A DNA stretch of 19,550 bases from Pilatotrama ljubarskyi. Lineage: Eukaryota; Basidiomycota; Agaricomycetes; Polyporales; Polyporaceae. The stretch is from assembly GCA_022385805.1 (NCBI GenBank), contig MU277765.1:27640-47189 (forward strand), given 5' to 3'. The notes beneath the pieces were generated by a model, which was not told where the DNA came from, did not search any database, and worked only from the letters and a program-made list of their open reading frames with translations. The translations under genes and the position numbers were made by a program. Positions 8,034-17,915 of this stretch are shown here, in pieces (position 1 is the stretch's first letter; the number at the start of each line of letters is the position of its first letter).

Positions 8034-9216
8034 ATGGCCGGTCTCCTCCAAGCGTTCAAGTACGTACACGTCCACCCTCGCTTCCGCACGCCAGCGCACC
8101 CCGCCGCGCGCCTCATGCAAGCTCCATGGTGTTGACTGAATCCGATCCTGTGCAGCGCGGCGCTCATCCGCAAGCCCATGGTCACGCAGTGCGCGACGTC
8201 CGCCGTGCTCTTCGGCGCGGGCGACATCGTCGCGCAGCAGGTGTTCGAAAAGAAGGGCAGGGACCACGACGTGCGCGCTCTTTTACCATTCTCTCCGCAC
8301 ATGACAGGATACTAACGGTGAGCTCGCGCGGCGGGGCTCAGTTCATGCGGACCGCGCGATTGTCGTTCTACGGGGGTAAGTCCCGCTTCGTGCCCCGCTC
8401 TGTTCTGTCCTACGCGTAGCGTCGCATTGCGCCGCGCAGTGAAACAATATGCAGAGCGGTGCAAACGTGGCAGAGCGCTGAACGCTCCGCTTCGCAGGTG
8501 CGATCTTCGGGCCCATCCTCACAAAGTGGCTGCAGTTCCTCGAACGCCTCAAGTTCTCCTCGCCCACCAAGGCCGTCGTGTACAGGGTACGTCTCGCACT
8601 GTCTCGTCCACACTCGACCCTTCACCGCGTGCTGACGCTCAACGCGCGCTAGGTATACCTCGACCAGGGCGTCTTCACGCCAAGTGAGTCTTCAGTCACG
8701 CGAAGCTGAAGCCCAAAGCTGACGCGCGCGCCCGCAGTGGTCGTCGGCATGTTCTTCGGCTCGCTGACCCTCCTCGAGGGCAAGACCATCCGCGACGCCA
8801 AGGAGCGGATACAGGACGCGTACGTGCCCACGCTGCTCCGTAACTGGTACGTCCCGCCCCCTCCCGCTCCTCCGCTCCGCTCTTGCACACCGCGCCCGCT
8901 GTCGACTGACTGCGCTCGCCAACACAGGGGCGTGTTCATCCCGACGCAGGTGATAAATTTCGCGCTTGTACCGCCGCACCTGCGCTTCGTCACCGTCGGC
9001 GTCGTCTCGCTCTTTTGGAGTGCGTCCACCCTCCATTCCCTTCCTCTATCCCTCCGTGCTCACTGCAAATCCTTACACGCTCTAGACGCGTACCTGAGCT
9101 CCGTGAACGCGAAGAAGCAACTCGAGGCCGCAGCGGAGACCAAGGAGGTCCCAGTGGACGAGGAGTATGTCGTCGTGGGCGCGGCCTCGGACGAGAAGAA
9201 GGCGGCGGTGCTCTGA
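8034..9216 (+). CDS. SYM1: Mpv17/PMP22 family membrane protein, SYM1-like
   Basis: Eight exons: 8034-8059, 8156-8270, 8342-8375, 8498-8586, 8653-8683, 8738-8846, 8928-9019, 9086-9216; 208 aa. All junctions are GT...AG and keep one frame; the second intron has an ideal ACTAAC branch site (near 8311). Family signatures in order: a start like L..Y...L...P (here LLQAFNAALIRKPMVTQ), GAGDIVAQQ (about 30-38), RTARLSFYG, VYLDQGVFTP, then the Mpv17 block from NW (134-135) through IPTQVINFALVPPHLRF to FWNAYLSS (about 163-170). Four hydrophobic segments are expected. The Lys/Glu/Ala-rich tail (172-208) is longer than in yeast. Known family role: small channel-like protein of the inner mitochondrial membrane (Sym1) or peroxisome, linked to stress tolerance and mtDNA maintenance. 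Ordinary conserved gene; the eight exons in 1.2 kb show high intron density. Confidence 0.9.
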
Positions 9217-9571
9217 GTTCGGCGGTGTGTCTCCGAGACGGACGTCGTGCACAGACGTCGATATCCTGCCTATATGGTATACCTCATACATGTCATCTAA
9301 TCGCTCATAGATTCTATAGACTTTCAGGCTGGAACTCTCTTGATGGCGGCCCAGTCCGTCACGAACGCTTCGTCAACAACAGCGATGATGATATTTTAGA
9401 TGGGCACTGTATGGGACGGCGCGGGACTGCAGAATGTGGAGACATATCAGAGCAACATTTGCCAAGATCCGGGACGCGGACGTAAGAGTCATAGAGACGA
9501 TCCGGGAGCATCGTGAAGGTGCTAGCATGGTGCGAACTGCAAGCGAATTAACGAGATACCTGCGAAGGCGG
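9217..9571. other. Tail-to-tail spacer between SYM1 and the next minus-strand gene
   Basis: 355 bases holding the 3' ends of two convergent genes. AT-rich stretches near 9270-9320 and 9388-9400 could serve as cleavage and polyadenylation regions. No gene, tRNA or repeat was recognised here. Open frames on both strands are short and lack family signatures. Confidence 0.5.
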
Positions 9572-11583
9572 TCACTGAGATGGCGTAGGAACTCGGGTAA
9601 TGCCACAACACAGGTCGGGCGGGGATGTCTCGTCCGTTACTTGCCCACCCTTCAGCGTCTGAAGGATCGTCCGATTGATGACACCGAGGTTGTTTTGGCG
9701 CAGAAGCGCCCTCTCCCTCGCGCGAAATTCTCCGAACAGGCTCCCGGCAAAGCCACGTCGGTGAAGAGTGGCTGACTCCTTGTCCCTCGGCTTTCTGACG
9801 TCCTTCTCCTCGCCTGTGCCGCCAAGCCACGCTTGCCACTCTTTTTCCGAGTCGAGCACAGTGCCAACTGCAGTCATGCGCATCCATGAGGCTACTGCGC
9901 CACACGAGCGAGAAGGGACGAACCTCCGTTGGCATACACGTGTACGGTCGGCGCTATCCGAGAAAGTGCCTCGTCCATGTCTTCCGGCCACTGTGACTGT
10001 AGGAAAGGTAGAGTGAGAAACGAGAAAAGCGCGGGAATGCTCATCATGCTCACCTCGTTACGTAGGATGATGTACAGATCTACATCGGACGCGATCGCCA
10101 TCTCCGCGTCGCTGTGCTGAAGGATAGCATGAATAACGAAAGACAGACATCGGAATGACGCCGGTACAAATGCGAGGGCCGGCGGAATGGGTACGTACCC
10201 GGAGAATGTAGTCCAGCAAGCAGCCTACAGGGTCGACCCTCTACAACGTCTAGTCAGTAACGAGTCAAGTCATACTAGCCAGGCGAACGATGCCAATGGG
10301 AGTACCTGACGACCTTCGACTCCATCGGAGTGGGACTTGGCATCGTCTAGGTTCTGTTCTCGTCCGTTGCCGCGCTGTTCTTCAAGACTCAGCTGTCCTA
10401 CGGCTTCGAGGTCGCCGTCTAACATCGCAGGAACTGGTTCCAACGCATCCCATTCTTCCTCGTCAGGCTCTACTTCAGTCTCCCGGACGGGGCCTCGAGA
10501 GCCCGCGCCGGGGTTTCCTCCTGTACTCGTAAGTCTCCCACTCGCGTCGACGGGAGGAACGCGCCTGCTAAAGATCGCCGGGAAACCCCTCCTGGGCCCC
10601 ATGTCGGGAACCCCATCAGGATCCCTGGGGAAACGCCTCAGTTCATGAGGCCCTGCGCCCGCCTTGAGAACGCCCCACGGCGCGTTCCGCTTCTTCATCC
10701 TGTACGTGTGGATGAAGACGCACTGATCTGCCGCCTCAGTGGATCCAGTCGGCGCTACGGCCCCGGCGTCACCCACTGTGATCATGCGTGCGAGGTCGCT
10801 CAGTGTCCGTCCGGGTGGGCCTTCGCGGTAGTGTGTTGATGGTAAAGACTGGTCGGAGATCGACATAGAGAGGTTCACTGAGCCAGGGAGGGCGCCGAGA
10901 GTAGCGGTGAGCGAGCCGTTCTTCTCGCGATAGCGCCCTTGGAACGCGGCCACTGTCCAACGGACGGTCTTCTTTGTACCACAGACGAAGTGTATGTCCT
11001 CCTGTCTGAGTCCAAGCCCTAGCCTCGCGTTCGCAAAGTCGAACCAGCTGTCGTGGTGCGCTTTAATGTATTCAACTATAGATATCCTCGACATGATGTC
11101 GTGGGTGTTCACCGAGGGGCTGGGCGCGAGGAATGCCCCGGAGTTGTCGAGACAGCTGAAGGACAACTGCAGACGGCCCGATGGCAGGGCGGTCGAAGGC
11201 CTGACAATCGCTGCTCGTCAGTACGCGCCGGTACTGCTTTAGGGGCAAAATACCAACCCGCTAGCATCTATCCCTCCTGAGATGACGCGTTCGTGGCTGA
11301 TCCCATCGCTGAGGAGCCCCTGCCGAATTCTCTCTCGAGGTCCACGTATGTGGAGGGGCGCAGGGTCGAGTCGAGTGAATGCAGGAGGAACCCCGAGAGC
11401 CTGATCTTCGTCGGTGGGTCTCATAGTGTTGAACATACGCATGAATTCGCCTTCATAAATCCATCCGACGTCGCCCAGCTGCACTTCGCCCTGCCCGGGA
11501 GGCGGGTCAGGAACCCATAGCGGATACCCATAACGCAGCTTCTGCAAGCGTTCCGCATAGATGGTCCAAGGGGCGCTGCTCAT
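9572..11583 (-). CDS. Uncharacterised basidiomycete-type protein
   Basis: Exons 11583-11254, 11166-10306, 10240-10199, 10116-10054, 9996-9924 and 9867-9572 give 554 aa. If the last intron (9868-9923) is not spliced, translation ends at 9892-9894 (466 aa). All other junctions are GT...AG and in phase; the first intron (11167-11253) could use other ends. Visible blocks: LWVPDPPPGQGEVQLGDVG and EGEFMRMFNT (about 20-55); IVEYIKAHHDSWFDFA and FVCGTKKTVRWTVAAFQ (about 135-180); an acidic low-complexity middle (about 320-395); GCLLDYILRHSDAEMAIASD across exons 3-4. I recall this block order from many unnamed basidiomycete proteins but know no function; the small block after CGTKKT is not an obvious NTPase P-loop. 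No signal peptide or membrane segment is seen. TATA box upstream at 11700-11706. The last exon is charged and plausible but has no signature. Confidence 0.68.
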
Positions 11584-12100
11584 AGTCGTCCCCGATGGCA
11601 GCTAGAGATAGCGCGACTTCGAGTGGTGGAGGGGAATCGGCCTGAGGTTAGGCACAGAGGATGCGTCGAGGCTCGGAAGCCGGGGGCTGGCAGGTAGGGT
11701 TATATAGTAGTAGGTGCAGGCGGGAAGTGCACTACCGCCTGGCCGGCGGTGTGGGAGAAAGATACAATGCAATGCACCATGCATCGCAGGTACTGTACGC
11801 CGCTTTTCAGCGTAGAAATGTCAGCGAACGTTTCTTATCTTCGCCTCATCGGGGGATTCGAAGCTGGGATAGCGCGAAGATAGACTATAATAGTATGCGA
11901 GGCGCTTCAAGATATGGCCGCACGCACCTGTAATCGCGCCATCTGAATTCCTGGAGTCCCGGGTGCTGAGCTTCGATGTCAGATGCCAAACCATGAACCC
12001 CAGTGAAAATCGACTTTTTTTAGAACGTTTTGGACCGGTGCGGGCAGTATCGCGCTCTTTTGGAACAGGTCAAATCTGGCAAGAACGGCGTCGGGCGTCT
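11584..12100. other. Promoter region of the 11583 gene and spacer before the palindrome
   Basis: Within these 517 bases a minus-strand TATA box at 11700-11706 is followed by C/T-rich sequence down to the 11583 start codon. The rest is unique non-coding DNA without recognisable genes. The last 40 bases (about 12058-12100) show weak inverted similarity to 12976-13018, continuing the palindrome. Confidence 0.55.
11700..11706 (-). promoter_or_regulatory. TATA box of the minus-strand gene starting at 11583
   Basis: Read on the minus strand this is TATATAA, 117 bases upstream of the proposed start codon, with a C/T-rich leader between. Spacing suits a Pol II promoter with a leader of about 80-90 nt. 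Confidence 0.55.
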
Positions 12101-12975
12101 ACAGCTGTTTGCAAAATCATTGGACCGGCGCTCCAATTGACGCGCCGCGCCCAATTCGCGCAAAAGACGCAAAACGCACGATGAGCTCAGACCAGGCGGC
12201 GATGCACCCTCAAAGCCGGGAGAGTCGTCCAGAATGCAATATTTGTGTCTTGCCTGTCACTATTAGTCCTCGCCCGCCCTGTACGAGTCGATGGGACGAT
12301 ATACTGAGGATACGAAACGAGCCAAATCGTGGGCGTCTAAGCTAGCGCATTGGGCGCTTAGAACTAGAAGAGGGCGTCGACGACTCGACGAACGGATGCG
12401 AGCACAACGATAGGTATTGACTAAAATGAACCATGCTTCTGGGCTCTAGTAGACTGCTATCATGCTCTCGGACTGGTATGGGGAACAATTGAGCCCATAG
12501 GTGCGAGATGCAGCCCTCACTTATTCCTATGAGCCGACCATGCGGTCCAACATGTCCAAGTATATATGAAGGGTAAAAAAGGACATAGACATGTTCCCCG
12601 GACCCCTATACAGGCTGCTCAGCCCTGTACAATGTCACAAAGGCCACTGCCGTGCTCTCAGAACGCTCGAGGTGGCACTGGTCTGCACTGGTGCCAGCTT
12701 CCTCTTAGGCGCCCGCTGAGCTGTCAATTAGGCGCCCAAACCGTGATTCTCAAGCATTCGTATTCGTGTCCTCTGTCCAAGGAAAATGTACAGGAAGGTG
12801 GTTATAGCACATAGCAGCATATATACGCGAGTATACCGCTTTTGAGCCACTGAGGGAGCACCGACGAGGTCCTCTGAATCTCAGTCTGAGCTCTCCGCGC
12901 GTTTTGCGTCTTTTGCGCAAATTGGGCGCGGCGCGTCAATCGGAGTTACTGTCCAATGATTTTGCAAACAGCTGT
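12101..12975. repeat. 875-bp imperfect palindrome with 92-nt terminal arms
   Basis: The left arm (12101-12192, starts ACAGCTGTTTGC) and the reverse complement of the right arm (12975-12884) have equal length and match at 83 of 92 positions without gaps. The inner part is also palindromic at lower identity: GGGCGTCTAA/GGGCGCTTAG at 12331-12340 and 12352-12361 face TTAGGCGCCC at 12705-12714 and 12728-12737, almost exactly mirrored about the centre near 12538; CGATGCACCCTCA near 12200 faces an inverted near-copy near 12855. No coding frame is convincing inside. The transcript would fold into a hundreds-of-bp hairpin. It could be a fold-back or MITE-like element, or an inverted duplication at the end of the neighbouring Plavaka transposon. 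No target-site duplication was found. Confidence 0.88.
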
Positions 12976-13259
12976 AAGAGGCTGACATTCTCCGCCATCT
13001 CTCGTCCGAAATCCATATCATGACGTAGGCTCAGCTGGACTCGGACGCGTTATGTCTCTTTGCCTGTCCGGCGTGTGTCTCGAATCGGTGGACGTCGCTA
13101 TATGCACAGGGATATGGACTCGGACGGTCCCGACATGTACGTAGACAGTCTGTCCGTCAATCACATCGGTCTCCCAGTGCCTTTGCCATTCTTCCTCTTC
13201 CTCTGGTCGTCTCCCGCCTCCGCTCTGGTTGTCTCCCTGGGCCGCCTCTTCTCTATAAC
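12976..13259 (+). promoter_or_regulatory. Upstream region of the Plavaka transposase
   Basis: 284 bases between the palindrome and the transposase start. The last 80 bases are C/T-rich (about 13180-13250) and end in CTCTATAAC right before the ATG, as in basidiomycete promoters and leaders. Terminal inverted repeats of the transposon were not identified. Confidence 0.45.
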
Positions 13260-16200
13260 ATGTTTCAACACTACTTTGCTTCGCTCGGGAGTGCCGGAAC
13301 TGCGCAGACCAAGTCGGATGGAGAGGGCAACAGCAAGTATAAGTGTGACTGCACCAAAGGCTGCGACGGGCGACTCAGACCCGTCAGCGAGTCGACATAT
13401 CGCATGCACGCCAGATACAGGCAGGACGACCTTGCGCGCGCTATGGGCGTGGCCTTCAATATTCCTGGTCGCGCACCGATAGCGCCGTCCGGTGGCCTCT
13501 CCGAGTCCGAGCCCCCTCGAAAACGGCTGCGCGTGGAGGGACGTCAGGTAAGTTTATGTATAGCTGCATCACGTCGATTCTTACATGAATTCTGCAGACG
13601 AACAGCACTCACGAACACGAAGAAGAGCCAGTTCGCCCCGAGCCCGACGAGGTACTGTGCAGTTATGCTGACGTCTGTATGCTAGGACTCATAAATCTAG
13701 ATGCAGGGGGACCGTGTACAGGAGACGAGTCCTCCGCCACATGATACAGAGGCATCTCAGGGAGCGGTCCCCTTGACTCCACCTATCGCGCAGGACCTTG
13801 ATGCGCAGAGAGAGAATGCGCCATTGCCGTTCGAAGGCGAGGCCACGCTCAATCTCGGTCACGGCGAAGTTCCAGGACCATGCGAGGAAGCGGAGGATCC
13901 AGAGTACGGTAGGCATGAGGACAACGGCGCACCCGCTGTCGCACGACTACAAGAGCTGCGCGACCAGCAGAAATTCATCGAGCTTTTGAAAGATGCCACG
14001 TTGGAGAAGTCGAAGCTGGATGCGGAGACTATCGCGCGCTTGCGTGACCCTCCACGAAGCCTACCTGACCTCGCGCGGGACCCGGATTATCGCTACGCGT
14101 TGCGTCTCTACATGGAGAACGGCCATTCGGAGAAGGCTTACCGGGGTAACCGCTTTGCAGCGATGGAGCGTGACCCCACGCTCGAGGTGCCTACATACGA
14201 AGCCATCGAACGGCTTGTCGCGGATCTCACTGGCGTAACCCCCATCAAGACCGACATGTGCGTCAACAGCTGTTGTGCGTTTACTGGCCCATACGAATCA
14301 CTTGAGAATTGTCCCTTCTGCCCCGAGGCGGAGCCACGCTATCGCGTCGAGGGGAAGAAGAGGATCGCGCGGCGTACCTTCGATACTCTCCCTTTCGGCC
14401 CGCAGGCCCAAACCCTGTACTTGTCACGTCAGAATGCTACCTACATGAAGCGACGCAAGCAGCTGACCGCAGAGCTGATTACGCGCCTGCAGCTTGGCAT
14501 CGCGATGGAGGACATAGAAGACTTCTACTGCTCAAGTGACTATCTGGACGCTGTCGACTCTGGCCTGATCTCTGATGACGACTTCACGCTGATGTTCTCT
14601 GTCGATGGCGCGCAGCTCTATGAGTCTAAACAATCTGATTGCTGGGTCTATATCTGGGTCGTCTTTGAGCTCGGTCCTGACAAGCGTTACAAGAAGTGCA
14701 ACGTCTTTCCTGGGGCGGTCATCCCTGGGCCGCAAAAGCCGAAGAACCTCGAGTCTTTCTTGTTTCCCGGTCTCTACCACATTGCCGCGCTGCAGCGCGA
14801 GGGCCTCAAGATCTGGGATGCGGCGGAGGAGCGGCTGTTCACATCTTTTCCCATCATTATCTTCGCGACCGCGGACAGTCCAGCTATGGCGTATCTCAAC
14901 GGTCTTGTCGGACACCACGGCGCTCAAGGGTGTCGGCTGTACTGCGCACTGCGTGGACGGCGGAAACCACATGGTGCCCATTACTACCCAGCGATGCTCA
15001 AGCCACTGAACTATTTCGAGCGCGGCTGTGATCACGGGGATGTCGCCTTCGCAGATATACTCGGCACCCCCCCTGGTGTTTCTTGGTCCAATTTCACCGC
15101 TGAACGCTACGAGAAGAATCTCCGCTATGTGCTGACCTCAGATAACCAGACTCAGTTCGCGCGTCGGCGTCTCGAGACTGGAATCGCGAAGCCAAGCATC
15201 TTCAGCGGGCTCCCTCGGAACTTCGGTGTTCCACGCTGCTTTCCTGGCGACATCATGCATCACGTTGCTCTGAACTTGACTGACTTGATCATCTCTCTGC
15301 TGCGGGGAACTATGCGTTGTGACAAAACTGATGCTGTGGTTACTTGGCCTTGGGCTTGCCTGGCCGACGATCCTGCCTGGAATGAACATGGACTTCTAGT
15401 AGCTGCTGCAATTTTGTTTCTTCCAGGGTCCTTTGGCCGTCCTCCTCGAAACCCTGCACTCAAAATCAACAGTGGCTACAAGGCCTGGGAGTTCGAGTAC
15501 TACGTCTTCGGGCTTCTTCCTGGGCTACTCTGGGCGCTGCAGCTGCCGCTCTACCACTCTCATTTTTGCAAGCTGGTCGCCGGTGTTCGTGTTGCCCTCC
15601 TCCTCGTCATTCCAATGAAGTACCGTCAACGGGCTCATAATCTGCTGCTGGAATTTGTGCGAGAGTTTGAAGAAATGTACTATCAGCGCCGTGTTGATCG
15701 CTTGCACTTCGTCCGCCAAAGTGTACACAGTCTCATCCACCTTATTCCCGAGGGACTTCGCGTAGGGCCAGCATCATTACACTCACAATGGACACTCGAG
15801 ACGTTGATTGGCAATCTCACTGCCGAGATTGGTTCCGACATCCACCCCTACGCCAACCTCTCGCATCGCGCCACGCGACGTGTGCAGGTCAACGCTCTCA
15901 AAGCAATGTTTCCAGAATTTGCTGATTCATCAAACACCCTCCCCGTGGGCGCGCTGGACTTGGACGGCGGCTATGTCCTCATGCATGCGCGGGACCAGAG
16001 ATGTCGCTATCTCGACGCGCCGGATTCAACTGCACTCACCACGTTCCTAGAGGGGAAAGGCGTCGAAGTGCGCACATGGAGGCCTTTGATCTGGAAATGG
16101 GCTCGCGTACGCCTTCCTAATGGACAGATTGCTCGCACCGCGTGGAAGGAATGTGCAGGCGAGAAGCGTGGTAATGCTGTACGCCGGTCTCGAATGGTGA

Positions 16201-16638
16201 AGGTGCGTTTAGAGCATCTATGTTGCATTTCCCGTGCTCATGTTTCTCTGTCGACAGCTCAAGGACGATCGCTTCGCAGAAGTCTTGTATTTTTTCCCTC
16301 TCACTGTCAACGCAACAGATACAACCTTCCACCTCGCCATGGTCTCCGTGTTCTCACCCCCTGACCCCGCCATCCGCAAAGAAACCCATGATGTCCTACT
16401 TGCATGCCGATACCAGGGACAGCGCTCCCGTGAGGTGGTCAACATCAAGGACATCCAGTCTGTCGTAGCTATGGTACCCTTGCCGCTTCGGAGAGAGGAG
16501 GCCGAAGATCCCCGCTCTGCAGAACTATACTCTGACCGATACTTTGTTGTTGAGAAGCTCGGGCTCGACATGGCATGGTTTGGAAGGGAAGAGAGGATGG
16601 AAGAGGAAGACGATGATGGTGGCAAGGGCGATGATTAA
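13260..16638 (+). CDS. Plavaka-type (CACTA-related) DNA transposase, apparently intact
   Basis: Exons 13260-13547, 13598-13651, 13701-16202 and 16258-16638 give 1074 aa. The three introns (50, 49 and 55 bp) all fall in phase 0 with GT...AG ends. Features: N-terminal zinc-binding-like cluster C29-x-C31-x3-C35...H50 (KYKCDCTKGCDG); a second cluster C301-x3-CC...C318-x2-C321 (SCCAFTGPYESLENCPFC), typical of Plavaka; the RNase H-fold catalytic core with D416 (FSVDGAQLY), SDCWVYIWVVFEL, IPGPQKPK, D506 (ATADSPAM), VGHHGAQGCRLYC and E814 (WTLETLIGNLTAEIG); a C-terminal domain (EVLYFFPL...VAMVPLP...KLGLDMAWF). All parts and the D-D-E triad are present and no stop interrupts them, so the gene could be active. 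Length agrees with the roughly 1000-1200 aa usual for the family. Plavaka elements are mainly basidiomycete DNA transposons. The next frame lies tail-to-tail after 49 bases. Confidence 0.92.
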
Positions 16639-16687
16639 CATAGGGTACCTCTCGTACTATACAGATATCATGGAGGCGTCGCCTCTT
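16639..16687. other. 49-base tail-to-tail gap
   Basis: Only 49 bases separate the transposase stop codon from the stop of the minus-strand frame. The two transcripts must overlap at their 3' ends if both are made. No terminal inverted repeat of the transposon was found here, so the element probably runs further right or has lost that end. Confidence 0.5.
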
Positions 16688-17803
16688 CTACATATTGTCC
16701 TGTTCATCCACCCCACGACCGCCCTCTACCCCAGGACTGCCCTCCGCCCCCCGCCCGCCTGACCACCCACGTGAACGAAAAACTGGCAAAGCGTGGTTTG
16801 TGGGCGTCGGTGGGGCTGTCTTCTTATTGCGACCTGAACCTCTGTTGCGCGCTGTTGAGGCTGATTGCTTTGTGGACTTCCTGCTAAGCGGTAGGCGGGA
16901 CTTCGGGCGACCCAGAGAACTAGCAGAGCCCCATACAAGGTCATTGGACATGGCCGGGCGCGTGAAGGACACTTCAGATCGAGCTATCGCAGGTTTGAGC
17001 GAGTCCTGAGGCATAGAGGAAGAAGAAGCCGCAGATGCAAGACGACGAGCCTCTGGCAAAGATGATGGTAGCGCAGGCGGTGGCATCAAGGTGGTCTGAG
17101 AGTCACAGGAGCTAGAAGGGAGTATGCAGGCGGCCTCCTGAGGCAGGCGCGTAGGCTGCTGGCCTTTTTGGAGAGTCCCAGGGCTACCAGGGGCCTCTGC
17201 AGAGAGTGTCGCCAGACTACTAGGTCCCATTGCCGAGAGCGTCGCCAGAGCAGAGACAGGAGTCGATACTCCCAGGTCTGCACGCGGTTGTCCTTGATCT
17301 CCAGAGACTTGGGGCCGCCCGCTGGGGCTATTTGCAAGGCGGTTGAATATCTCCCATAGGTAATACAGCGGGACCTCGACGTACTAGTAGATATCGTTCT
17401 CTGGCTCCGCCAGCGACACATAGGTCTCTTGCACGAGAGCGTTGTATGCATTACGGATATCCCCCACCCACTCTCCCACCTCCGTCTCCCCTTCATCTTG
17501 CATGTCCCAATTTATGTTGCATGCTGCACACGCCGCAGCAACAGCGAGGTTGAGCATACGATGGACGAGAACTTCATGGTGAGAGGCGGTGGCGGCGAGT
17601 GGGCTGAGTGGCGTAATTTCGAAGGCCTCCAGTAAGTACCGAGGATGGTAAAGCATGCAGTCAGATCCATTCATGGCTAGTTTACGCAGCGAGTAAACAT
17701 GTTCCATAGCAGCAAAGTAATCGAGGCTCGAGCACGCAAGCAGGGCAGCCAGAGATGTGGGTAAGTTTCCGAGTCCGCTCGCACTCTTGCTGCACGATTC
17801 CAT
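16688..17803 (-). pseudogene. Minus-strand frame broken by one in-frame TAG
   Basis: From the ATG at 17803 a single frame runs to a stop at 16688-16690 (372 codons including both stops), interrupted only by TAG at 17384-17386 (codon 140). Before it the sequence is protein-like (SLAALLACSSLDYF, LYHPRYLLEAFEITPLSPLA, HHEVLVHRMLNLAVAAA, IRNAYNALVQETYVSLAE). After it the same frame continues with VEVPLYYLWEIFNRLANSP and a Ser/Pro-rich, basic low-complexity tail. No family is recognised. The stop reads TAC-TAG-TAC, so one substitution could have made it. Alternatives: translation really ends there (139 aa), or a 51-bp in-phase intron (GTGCAA...CTACTAG, 17384-17434) removes it, but no good branch site is seen. 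The true start may be further upstream (the frame is open to about 18061). Divergent from the gene at 17916. Confidence 0.45.
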
Positions 17804-17915
17804 CTCGCTTTCCTCTTTAGGCAGTTCATCCTGCCAGCGCAACGAAGCGTCGACATCTCTTCCTTCCCTACTCCCATCGTTCTCCCTGTATCCATATGTA
17901 TAGTACTTTGTAAAT
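17804..17915. promoter_or_regulatory. Short divergent promoter between 17803(-) and 17916(+)
   Basis: 112 bases lie between the two proposed start codons. On the + strand the middle is C/T-rich (17855-17890) followed by ATATGTATAGTAC near 17895, which could act as a TATA-like element close to the + gene. If the minus frame starts further upstream the two genes overlap. Confidence 0.4.

Noticed and set aside
7466..8302. Minus-strand open frame of 278 codons over the SYM1 promoter and first exons
   Set aside because: It is antisense to SYM1 exons 1-2, has no family signature, and its composition follows the opposite strand. SYM1 has conserved domains and consistent splice sites.
9434..9775. 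Plus-strand frame of 113 codons downstream of SYM1
   Set aside because: Basic, low-signature frame overlapping the last exon proposed for the minus-strand gene; no start context or splice evidence.
11845..11880. GGGATTCGAA sequence resembling a tRNA T-loop (B box)
   Set aside because: No matching A box, acceptor stem or anticodon stem could be folded around it.
12566..12814. 82-codon open frame inside the palindrome
   Set aside because: Cys/Pro-rich chance frame; the inverted symmetry of the region explains the sequence better than coding.
14532..15035. Minus-strand frame of 167 codons within the transposase
   Set aside because: Shadow of the Plavaka catalytic core on the other strand.
16203..16364. 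Continuation of the transposase third exon past 16202
   Set aside because: The read-through is basic and loses the conserved C-terminal motif; the 55-bp intron restores EVLYFFPL and the rest of the Plavaka C-terminus.
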